Shown piece by piece: positions 11,588-21,027 of a DNA stretch of 56,525 nucleotides; position 1 is the stretch's first letter; each line of letters opens with the position of its first letter. The notes beneath the pieces are model-generated. The model searched no databases. It was not told the DNA's origin and worked only from the letters and a program-made list of their open reading frames with translations. The stretch is from Lingula anatina (lineage: Eukaryota; Brachiopoda; Lingulata; Lingulida; Lingulidae): the NCBI RefSeq assembly GCF_001039355.2, contig NW_019775745.1:131465-187989 (forward strand). Reading direction: 5' to 3'. The position numbers and the translations under genes are program-made.

Positions 11588-11870
11588 CCGTGCAAGCTTA
11601 TTTTCGAACTTGATCTGTATATAATTAAGATTGATCACTCCTGTAGGTTTCAAGACAATAGGCCTAACGGGCTTCGTTGAAATGTGTTATCAGTGGTGCA
11701 TATATGCTGAAAAAAGGCGGAAAAACAGCATGACTTTTGAAAAAATGGCCCAATCATGCTGACTTTCGAATTTGACCTGCGTTTAATGAATTTCCAGTAA
11801 GGTTCTGTAAGTTTCAAGCCAGAAGGTGAAACGGTTTACCACTCATCGTGTTATCGGTGAACGTGCACGG
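11588..11870 (+). repeat. Composite repeat R1, copy a, tandem tail
   Basis: Contains diverged units of the roughly 159-bp tandem repeat better preserved at 52,124-52,620. The shared blocks are 'gcatatatgctgaaaa', 'aaaatggcccaatcatgctg', 'tttcgaatttgacctgcgtt' and 'cactcctgtaggtttcaaga'. Confidence 0.7.
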
Positions 11871-13439
11871 CGACGACAGACGCCGGTGACGGCTATGGTC
11901 ATATAAAATGGTATCTCGGTCTGTTTTGTACATTGGGCAATTGAGTATAAAATGGTATTCATCTTCAATAATCCCCTTGGGTACACAGGCCACAGATTCT
12001 GAATTCAGAGAAACTGAATATTTACGATCATTACCGACTGGTTCATAGACAAAATATATCATTCCTAGGTAACTGAAGTGGTATTTTACAATGTCAGTTG
12101 CCTATTTTCATATTTATGTAGTTTTTTAAACTATATCTATTTTTTATTTATGTTTCACCACAATCATACTGACCTCTTATTTCCCTTTATTTTAACTAAC
12201 CAACCAACCAACCAATATCTATTAATATACCTATCTCCCTATCTATATATCTATCTATTGTGCTTCCCATGGGTGTATCGCGTTGGCATCAATGGTTCTA
12301 GTTTTAAAATTTAAATTATATTCAATCTTGTTTTCAACCATCTTCCCTTAGTCTTACCTCCAGTGAGCGTTTTATTCTCAATCTACATTTCAGTCTCCTG
12401 ATCGACACCAGCATCTTCATCTATCCACAGCACATTGTCATCAGTAATCCTCGGTCTCATCGATGAGTCAGTACATATTTATCAAACACAAATTGTCATA
12501 ACTTGTTTTACCTGAATCACTATGAATGATAGGTACATATGGACGTCATTATTCCTGTAACTTATTCAATGGTCAGGACATTTGTCAGCAACTTATGTTA
12601 GTTCCACAATGTCTATTAGCATCAGTATTATCTTTGACAGTCATAATTTTAGATGTTGGATCTTTCTAAGCTCAGTCTGACATTTCTATCATCTAAGATT
12701 GGGCATCAAAATTAAAATAATGTTAAAATGAGGTCAAAATAGTTGTTTCAGCTTAGTCTGTCTACATCTGTTTCTCCCCCACTTGGTTCTCACAAAAGTT
12801 TCTTCGTTTTCAGCACTTTATCACAGTATTTGTCTATTATTATACAGAAGAACAAATCGTGTGTGCAGGTCACGCAAACTTGCTCTGCCTAATGCTTCCC
12901 TCGTGGTCATTTAGCACATTTCACTTGATAAATATTTCCTCCGTTATCGCAAAGAATCCTTCGTTGTAGATGCAGAATAGATGAAATGGAACAGATCAGA
13001 GTCGTATTAAGCCATATGAGCAACCTGTTACTGGGTTAACCTATTTGTGGTCAGTGAGAAATGTATCTGCAGCTATATGCTGGTGTTATATTGTAAAGCG
13101 CTGCTTTTATGTTGTATGCTGTATAATATCTGTGAAGCAGGTGACAGTTTGTCAGCAATTGACTGTCTTCTCGTGGTAAATTCTTCAAATGTTCCACTTG
13201 ACGTTCAGACAATTTTGGAGATGCAATAAATCAAAATATTTTCTTAAAAGGATTCATCAATTAAACAAGTATTCCGTCTCAGCAACGAATAATTCCTGAA
13301 TCTGCCATTTGGTTTAAGGAATTAGGGTATCAATTCAAAATGTCATTGTGCAAGATATGGTTCCTGTGTTTTTGTCGTCATCGGGAGTTAGAAAAAAAAC
13401 ATGCTTAGATGATGAGGTTTATGCAATTGGTCAATACCC

Positions 13440-13830
13440 ATTGACTGTATTAATTCACCATTACAACCCACTCCTCATTCTTTGTGTCACGTAGCACTGG
13501 AAGTAGGGGTGCTTTCAGTCACTGCCGACTCTCTCTGCCCCCCCCCCCTCCATTCTTGTGCATGAATTCATCATTTAAACTCCTTACTAGTACATATAGA
13601 ATGACGATAGATGGCAGTATTGCAGTCTCCTCTGCCAGCATACTGTCACCAGGAAGAATGATGTCAGATTTACAGAGCAGAATGACCAGATTACAGCCTC
13701 ACAAACACTGCCACCATCTGCCCATTGACTGTATTATATACAACCCACTTCTCATTCTCTGTGCCACGTGGCATTGGAAGTAGGGGTGCTCTCAGACACT
13801 GCAGCTCCCCCTTGTTTCCCTTCCACACCC
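13440..13830 (+). repeat. Tandem duplication, about 295-bp period
   Basis: The block 'cattgactgtatta...ctcattctttgtgtcacgtagcactggaagtaggggtgctttcag' at 13,440-13,520 recurs as a diverged copy at 13,723-13,800. Each is followed by a C-rich tract. The intervening sequence is unique, so this is two units of a roughly 290-bp repeat. Confidence 0.65.
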
Positions 13831-13859
13831 CCGTGAATTATACTGGTAAGGAACAACAA

Positions 13860-13886
13860 TCACACACACACACACACACACACACA
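13860..13886. repeat. (CA)n microsatellite
   Basis: An uninterrupted CA run of about 13 units in intergenic DNA. Confidence 0.95.
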
Positions 13887-14504
13887 AAGACACTTAGTTT
13901 AAGAAAAAATTAATGAACTAACATTACATTATCCACCAAATGGTTAAAGAAGTGTTTGCCTGTTGAGTTTTGGCACCAACATTTACAGGGGTCCATGTAT
14001 TCACAGTACAAATGGCAGACACTGCGTGAAATAAGATGAAGAAAACCGTTGATGAAACAGGGGCACAAACGTGGTGTTGACTTTCAGTTTACTCTGTTTC
14101 GATGAGGAACATTGTATTATGTGCTTCATGAGGGATACATGTACCTTAAAGGATTTGCGTCTTGCCGTCAGAATGGCCTGAACGGAACATATTCTTCAGA
14201 AAACATGCCCAACTAACGATATCTTTATCCAAATACACAAATTAAAAGCTCATTTTGTAAATTTTTGGCTTTAAAGAAAGGAAGAATTTTTCCTGCACAA
14301 CTTCATAGGAATTTTAACACGGACTTGATCCAGCTTAGACCTCCAAACTAACAGGGTGACATGGGCAATTTTCACAAACAAATCATAAAACTATATTTCA
14401 GTTAACCGCCTTTAAAATAAATATACCGTTCTGGGTAAATTAAAATAGTTATTAAATCGCGAGAATATTTTTGACTTAAATGATGATTTTATTGTTAGTG
14501 GAAA

Positions 14505-14797
14505 TTAAGCTACTATATGAGGGACACACACTGGACAAAAGAAGTGTCACCCCTACTGAGCCAATACTATGGGGGAGATAAATGACTGTGGAATGATATG
14601 CTCCTGGTATCATTTTATTAACATCAAAATTCACAAAAAATCACTAAATTAGAACAAAATATGCATTCTACCAAAATATGCAGTTTCAAGTCCAAAATTA
14701 GTACTTAGTGGCATAGCCACGTGACCTAATAATAGGTGCCAGTCTACGAAGCAAGGTTTCATATAATTGTCTGATGCGTTCAGGGCTTATGCTGGCC
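14505..14797 (-). pseudogene. Truncated Tc1-like element: transposase C-terminus and one end
   Basis: On the minus strand 14,698-14,797 reads as the end of a Tc1-type transposase: ISPERIRQLYETLLRR, then IIRSRGYATKY and a stop, matching the family's C-terminus. Beyond it lies what looks like the element's terminal region (ACACTGGACAAAAGAAGTGT). The coding part is cut off exactly at the single unknown base at 14,798, so the rest is missing from the assembly or the join is artificial. Confidence 0.65.
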
Positions 14798-15860
14798 NAA
14801 ATTAAGCTACAATATGAGGTACATTTGCTGTGATTACGCTGTCCTTCATGTTTTGCGTAAGTCTACATTTTGCTGTATGTGCTTGTAATTTTTTTTAAAT
14901 ATGTGCGTACAATTTTTGCAGGTCTGGTTACCCCCCTGTTATGTGATGAGAGTATAAATTTGGCAATTAGTTCCTTAGCTTATTTGAAAAGAATTGCAGT
15001 GTAAACCAGATTGTTTAGAAACAATAATTATTCTAAGCGTAGGCCTACGTTATTCAGCGGTTTGAGGGAGTATACATGTATATAGCTATGTAGGAGGTAG
15101 GTATACTGAGTAGGCCTACAGTATTTTAACCACAATACCGCCCTGCGTTCGGTGCTACTGTGTGATAGTACTGAGTATGTTTGTATTTACCTGTTTTTGA
15201 TACGGTCTATTGTCACCGTATTGTGCTTTTTTTCCCCTTTATAGTTCTCGACTCGATGTGAGACACTTCCACCGAATTCAATACTTGTTTACAATGAATT
15301 GTTCATTGGAATCCTCGCTGCATCTACCCCCTCGATTACATATATATTAGTCATACTAGTCGACTTAAACGGACCGCACAGGGATTATCTGGCGAGCATA
15401 ACATGTAAATCATTTTATGCCACCCCTTCATTTTTTCTGTATTTACCTAGTTAGGTCTACATCTGTATATAACATAATTAGGCCCTATATAATATTTCAT
15501 TTTCTAAAATCAGTTACTGAGTACATTATCATTAGCGAGTTTTTTTGGGGAAAATGCCGAATAAATCAAAAGTTGCTCCTGTTTTATTTCATTAAAATTC
15601 ATTCTTGTTAATCAACAAACGTACCTAACTCAGATGTTCAATTCTTATATTCTTACATGAAACGAACCCCTCCTCCCCCCCCCTCCATGTTTGTTTGTGT
15701 TGATGTCGTAAAAGTCAAACTAGCCGCTTGACGGCACAGGATACAAGGAAGTACAACTAGCAGGTCAAAACGTAAGTGAGGTCGACCATACATTAATTTG
15801 TCTTCCTGTGGGACAAAAACCATTCACTGGAGCAAGGTGGTGAGGTAATTAGACCTTCAA

Positions 15861-16212
15861 ATGGCGTCCGGAATGGATGTAGCCGGTCCACCTTGGTACA
15901 GCGAATATAGAGAAGTGCCCGTGAGAGCTTTAAACCGGTCTGTCCGAAACATTCTCGCTCGGTTACTAAACCCCCCTAGCGTTGTTCTCACCGACTCGGG
16001 GTTTTCAAAAGACTGGAAGGGCCTCGCTGAACTGATGGGATTTATGAACGATGATATCAGTAACTTTGAATCCATGAGGGATAGCTATACTTTACTCATA
16101 CTCAAGGATTGGGAAAAGCAAAAAGACAGTATGATCGCCACTTTGTTCGACTATATTCAACAGCTGGAGAGATATGACATCTTGGAAGATCCTACAATAA
16201 AGACACAAGTCG
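15861..16212 (+). CDS. MYD88: MyD88 death-domain exon (first coding exon only)
   Basis: The ATG at 15,861 opens 117 codons that end at a strong donor (G|GTAAGTCAG) in phase 1. The translation carries the MyD88 N-terminal signature VPVRALNRSVRNILARLLNP, then DWKGLAELMGF, ILKDWEKQ, LFDYIQQLERYDILED: a six-helix death domain at about residues 20-112. MyD88 is the cytosolic adaptor that links Toll-like and IL-1-type receptors to IRAK kinases; the death domain recruits the kinases and a C-terminal TIR domain binds receptors. No TIR exon is recognisable in the remaining plus strand. Reading on past the donor gives a stop within a few codons (VGTS, then stop). Either later exons are beyond a long intron or too short and diverged to see, or the copy is partial. 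A possible intermediate-domain exon is at 25,357-25,500. Confidence 0.8.
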
Positions 16213-17835
16213 GTAAGTCAGTGGGAACGAGTTAGACTTACTTTTGAAGAATCTTTCAGTTTTATCTTCCAGGCCGAGGGTCTAGAGTCACAAAAGGACT
16301 GAAATTGAAAGTTGACATTGAAGAGTAGAACTTTGTACTACTTTCGACATTAAATAAAAACAATGGGGTACTAAAGTTAAACAGCCTATAATCTCTTATT
16401 TAATGTTAAATATAAAATCAAGAGTTTAGTTATACGGCGACTGTAATCATCTGCTATTCAGATAAATTAATTTTGAAATTTACTGAATAATTTCTTAAAA
16501 GTTTCATTAAACCTTCAAGCTCTTTGACCCATGAGATAACAGCCTAAGCATAAGTTACATGTAAAACATTTAACTATTGAATAGATTGTCAAACTGATTT
16601 ATTTAATAGAAGAGACTGTTCAAAGTCACCACACAAATTAATTTAGAAGATACAGAATATCAGACAGTTATATGTTGGAGGGGAATACTGCTAAAGTGCC
16701 AATAGCTAGCTTATGTTTTCAGTTGTTTTTGTTTAGTGGTTTAGTTTGAAAGGCCACAAATAGAGTTAAGAGTTTTCCACCTATAAATTTGAATTTCCCT
16801 TGAAAAAAAAAAGAAATGTTACTTCTGACTGGGCACTAGGTCCAGATTGAATAAAATTAACATGCCTCCTTGAGCAGTTAGGGATGATGAACTATTGCGG
16901 GCTGATTTAGCTGATTCAACTGATTCCATTTAGCAATAATCCCCCACAGAGTTGGACTGACCCAGGTAGTATGCTGCATGAATCTGAATGCGTCCTTAGT
17001 CGGTGCATTTATCCATCTCTTCTAGGGTTGCCACATTATTTAAACAATAACTACTACTACTACTACTACTACTAATAATAATAATAAATTTGAAAAGATG
17101 GTTTGTGATATAATGTTTTTTATTCTTCTATTATTTAATTTACTAGTAAAAGTTTAGTCAAGAGAGTTTACAAATATTGCCCTTTGAGCTCAACAATTCG
17201 CTTGTTAAGTACTGTTTATGTTATGATATACTCAAGTTATGATGATAACATTGTTGTATTTATTTTGTTTCATTTTATAAAAAGCTACTGAAATGAAAAA
17301 AAAAAATGACTGTATACATATAAACCCATAGTCAGCAATTTTAAAGGCTAAGTTCCATAAAAAATACAGGTCTTGTACTATTTTTACCTACTTGTATAAT
17401 TTTGTACTGTCTTTGAAAATTTAACTGTGTTATAATGTCTTTTGTTCACAGTACTGAAATACTGGTAACTAGTGCATCTGTGCACTGCCCCAGCAGGTGC
17501 TCGCTTCATATATAAGGTTAAATGTGAAAATGGCTTTGATTTATTAGTATTTTTCACGTAAGAAAATGAGGTTGCATACTCCAGGGCTTACATGTACTTT
17601 ATACAAAGTGGGTGAATCATGGATATTTTTAAGTGCGTCAAAGAGAGTAGACAAAGAGAACAGAGTACTTAAAATCTGTTTTCTGAGTATTGCCAAGAAC
17701 ATGTATATCAGATTCCCATTTATTTCCAGTTCTCAGAATTTTATCAGTCTTCACTCTGTACCATTTCATTATTTTTATACAATTTCCTCAGTACTTGTTA
17801 GTTGTATATATATATATATACCCATTTACTCTATC
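16213..17835. other. Intron or intergenic DNA after the MyD88 exon
   Basis: No exon is recognised. It has an (ACT)n/(AAT)n run at about 17,048-17,087 and an (AT)n run at 17,808-17,820. An open stretch at 17,566-17,883 runs into the MITE that follows and has no protein similarity I can name. Confidence 0.5.
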
Positions 17836-17838
17836 TTA

Positions 17839-18386
17839 AAGTGCATTCTCAACGAATTAAGCCAGGCTTTACAAAGCCGGTGACCTAAAAATGGCGGACG
17901 TACATGAAAGAAAAACCGCCTAATCTTTTAATAGTCTCTCCGCCTCTCACACGCCTCCCCACACGTCGTCCCTGCGGGGCACAGTAATTAAATCTCGGCT
18001 CTGAAACATTAATATTTCCATGAATATCTCTGGTGATATTATCTCTGTAGATAGTCGATTCATTGCTGCTCTACGGGCCAAATTATTCCTTTTTCGTCTC
18101 TTGTTTTCAAAGATAATAGAACAGAAGAGCTTTTTTCCTTCGATCGCCTTCAGCCGCCATGCTTTCTTCACCACGAGTTTAACTGATGAGCATGCGCACT
18201 TAATATTTCTCAGGTAGCTTCCGCATGGCGAACGGAGACGCGATTTAATTACTGTACCCCGCAGGGACGACGTGTGGGGAGGCGGAGAGACTATTAAAAG
18301 ATTAGGCGGTTTTTCTTTCATGTACGTCCGCCATTTTTAGGTCACCGGCTTTGTAAAGCCTGGCTTAATTTGTTGAGAATGCGCTC
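17839..18386. mobile_element. Long-hairpin MITE with TTA duplication (PIF/Harbinger-like)
   Basis: The two arms, about 165 nt each, are near-perfect reverse complements. Left: 'aagtgcattctcaacgaatt', 'ggctttacaaagccggtgac', 'atggcggacgtacatgaaag', 'cctccccacacgtcgtccct'. The right arm repeats them inverted. The loop is about 220 bp. TTA flanks both ends (17,836-17,838 and 18,387-18,389), the target duplication typical of PIF/Harbinger. Open frames on both strands inside it (for example 17,947-18,321) are products of the palindrome, not genes. Confidence 0.85.
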
Positions 18387-18429
18387 TTAGGGTGCAATCA
18401 CAATGGAACTATTCTGACTAAGTAGTTCA

Positions 18430-18593
18430 CAGGGGCAGATCCAGAGATATTTTCTGACAGTCTTCCAAATTATCTTTGTTGATCCATCCTCCATTTTTGA
18501 CCGTTTTCTGAAAAATTAGATACCCGTCAATGTTATCATTAAAAATTTGACCGTCTTCCAGAAGATCCAGAAGACGGCCTAAATCCGCCTCTG
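18430..18593. mobile_element. MITE, CAGGGGCGGA family, copy 3
   Basis: Ends CAGGGGCAGATCC and AAATCCGCCTCTG, with the family's internal GTCTTCC blocks in reverse orientation. It is flanked by a clean 5-bp direct repeat, GTTCA (18,425-18,429 and 18,594-18,598). Confidence 0.85.
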
Positions 18594-18612
18594 GTTCAAA
18601 CTAACGCCTCAG

Positions 18613-18694
18613 GGACTGTTGCAGAATGCAACAGGTTTTACATGCCTCCTGGCGACTGTTGCAGAATGCAACAGGTTTTACATGCCTCCTGGCG
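18613..18694 (+). repeat. 41-bp tandem duplication
   Basis: 'gactgttgcagaatgcaaca' plus 'ggttttacatgcctcctggc' occurs twice back to back. Each unit contains the short palindrome 'ctgttgcagaatgcaacag'. It lies between two MITEs. Confidence 0.9.
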
Positions 18695-18794
18695 TTGAGT
18701 AGAATACAGAAAAGCTGATGATTATATGAATATGTTGGAAACAGCAGGAGGCATGTAAATCTGATTTCATTTAGCAAGAGTCCCTGCAGGGTTA

Positions 18795-18993
18795 GACTCC
18801 ATTCCCACAGATTTTAGATTGATCTATCCCTGTGGGGAGTCTCACTAAATTACTGTCAGCTTACCCGACTTAAGCGTCTGCCTCGCCTACTAAAAGCTGT
18901 AAGGGGGTAATTAACTGTCGCATGAACCCCTAGGGAGTTAGGTCGATCTAAATCTAAATCTCTGGATCGGTCTAAATCTCTGGGAATGCACCC
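18795..18993. mobile_element. MITE, TTA-flanked 'GGGAATGCACCC' family, copy 1
   Basis: The left end GACTCCATTCCC and right end GGGAATGCACCC are inverted repeats, and TTA flanks both sides (18,792-18,794 and 18,994-18,996). The inside has the family hallmarks 'gatctatccctgtggggagt', 'agctgtaagggggtaattaa' and 'ctagggagttaggtcgatct'. Four more copies are in the window. The TTA duplication points to PIF/Harbinger. Confidence 0.85.
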
Positions 18994-19139
18994 TTAGTGT
19001 TTTGAAACTACCTAGTACTGTTGTTTCCTAAGTTGTTTTAAAGGAGGTAGCAGTATTTAACCTTTTCGTTTATGCATATCACATCAGAATCAGAACTTGG
19101 TGCAGTGGATCTCTTTGTTATTGTTACAAATAACTTAAT

Positions 19140-19162
19140 AATGTGTGTGTGTGTGTGTGTGT
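19140..19162. repeat. (GT)n microsatellite
   Basis: A short uninterrupted GT run. A 26-bp tandem duplication ('ttttccttgaatcaagctga' plus 6 nt) follows at 19,226-19,277. Confidence 0.9.
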
Positions 19163-19645
19163 ACTTTGGCTATGACAAAAAAATGTGAAATTAGATTAAA
19201 TGATGAAAGTAAACTTGGGAGCAGCTTTTCCTTGAATCAAGCTGATATATCTTTTCCTTGAATCAAGCTGATATACCCTGAAAATGGTGAACATGAGGAA
19301 ACATTCTTAATGACTGTTTAGATATTTTATACAGCGTTATTTCCTCTAGTAAGGATGCCACTGGCTTTCTATGGATATAAATTGTGATTTTGTGGTTAAA
19401 TTAGTAATCAAGATCATGTCATATTAGACATTAAGATTTAGAATGGGGAACATCCGAGATAGCCTATTTTGAATATCTGCGCAACAGATGACGTCAAACG
19501 AGACCTGGATTGGAGCGAGATTTCACGAGAGGTGGGGTTAAAATCTGCCATTAAAACTTCTCTCGCAGTTGGGCACAAGTCTATGTTATAGGATTGCACT
19601 GAGTAAAATTTGGCGTTGTCATCTAATTTGAGATAGAGCAACACA

Positions 19646-19900
19646 ATGGCGAATTGCTAATGTTGTGTCGTAGGGTGCATTGCAGTTAAAGCTAAGCGAA
19701 AAAAACAGGAAAATGACCATGGATGATGGACACGACTGGCGAGAGAAGTGAAGTAAAGAAAGAGAAGTTGGGCTTGATCAGATTAAAAGGACTAAGTGCC
19801 GACGTATTTAAAGTACAGATCAGGTCGCAGTATTTTGTAGGAAGAAAGGGACCAACTACAGACAACTAGCACCCGACACGTCACTGGCTTCATGGCATCA
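19646..19900 (+). pseudogene. Possible decayed THAP-type zinc-finger fragment
   Basis: Starting at an ATG near 19,647 the plus strand reads MANC, stop, CCVVGCIAVKAKRKKQ, and after frameshifts SQYFVGRKGPTTDN, stop, HP. These pieces resemble the N-terminal 'CCVxGC' and the 'CSxHFxxGxPxxxxxxxHPDW' parts of THAP DNA-binding domains, which occur in P-type transposases and host factors. Stops and frameshifts show it is not functional. The match is by eye and weak. Confidence 0.35.
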
Positions 19901-20039
19901 CCGTATAGACCGTATCATCAACGGTTGAGGGACATATTAATAAGTAAGTTTTGTGTGTGTAGTTTACAGGACACCATGGTTTATTAACGTAATACAGCCC
20001 TAGTACTTGTGATTAATAGTCTTTTACGGTAACCAGGCC

Positions 20040-20140
20040 CGTAGCCAGCAATTTTAATTGTACCCAGAGTGGATCTTTTCCCAGCAAAAAGGGTGGTTCT
20101 TTCAAACCCCCNATTTGTAGGTATTTCCCCCGTCAAAGTT
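20040..20140. other. Repeat-like edge with an assembly 'n' at 20,112
   Basis: The 'ggcccgtagccagcaatttt' start resembles the end of a DNA transposon, and the sequence then meets a single unknown base in a C-run. Nothing coding is seen. The n probably marks a contig join or homopolymer ambiguity. Confidence 0.35.
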
Positions 20141-20645
20141 TGTCTAAAATTATCTTTCAATGTTTACTCTTTCAAAAACAGTATAAAGTTACCTGACATA
20201 TTTTCGTGTTTTTGATAAGTAATTTATTAAAATCCTGACAGCCTTTTTCACTTTAATATAGAAATACTTAGGCCTAAATATTTTGGTAATTTTTGGACCG
20301 ATGCTTTAAATTCGTTTATACAGTACCATGCAGATTCATACATAGCTTGACAACGTTAACCATTTCTTGATACTCTAGAAAGTTTGTCTGAATATCGTAG
20401 TCTAGTTGGGTGAAAAAAAGTTAATAGTTGAAGTCTAATAGTTGTGTGTCTTTTGAAGTTCCCTTATTTAACCCGATGATTATGATAAATGGCCCTTCTA
20501 TCTTTTCTTAACGATTCATTATACCAGACTGGGGCGTCCATCACAGATTTTTTCTTCACACATAATTTATTTTCATTGACCATGAGTTTTTTTGCCTCGC
20601 AGCAGTCATTAAAACATATATTCATATATTCATTATCGCTCCCCC

Positions 20646-20773
20646 ACCCTGAGCTTCAGAGATAACTTGACGCTAACCTCTTCACAATAGCCTATCTTCA
20701 TCGTGTAACTTGACACGATGAAGATAGGCTATAGTGAAGAGGTTAGTGTCAAGTTATCTCTGAAGCTCAGGGT
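20646..20773. repeat. Near-perfect 61-bp inverted repeat with 6-nt loop
   Basis: The left arm (20,646-20,706) and right arm (20,713-20,773) pair at 59 of 61 positions by my count, with a 6-nt loop AACTTG. The stem begins 'accctgagcttcagagataa'. It lies 254 bp upstream of the dehydrogenase start. The small loop and high identity point to a recent inverted duplication. As RNA it would form a long hairpin. Confidence 0.9.
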
Positions 20774-21027
20774 GCGCTCCCCTCACATATGTCAACATTT
20801 ACGTCTTTATCTTATGTAATGACCTAGTTACGTAACCCTGTATGATACATGCATGCACCTGTTCGGTGATATCTTACAAAGTTTTTCTACAAGTCATATA
20901 TGACACTCCTGTGGCGTATCTATACTCGTGTAATCAAGCCAGAAACACGCCATTGAACCGTAACACAGCTATGAAATGACTGCTGACACGTGTTTCTTTT
21001 AGCCTGGAGGTTTCAGCCAGCGTGTGA

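Larger units (their letters stand above)
11871..15860. other. Repeat-rich intergenic region
   Basis: No gene is recognised. It holds an (AACC)n run at about 12,196-12,213, a roughly 295-bp tandem duplication at 13,440-13,830, a (CA)n microsatellite at 13,860-13,886, a truncated Tc1-like piece ending at an assembly 'n' (14,798), and C-runs at 13,540-13,548 and 15,675-15,683. Open frames at 13,484 and 13,725 lie inside the tandem duplication and have low-complexity translations. Confidence 0.6.

Noticed and set aside
17947-18321. 124-codon minus-strand open frame with an intriguing start (MKEKPPNLLIVS)
   Set aside because: It lies inside the hairpin MITE and partly reads both arms of the palindrome.
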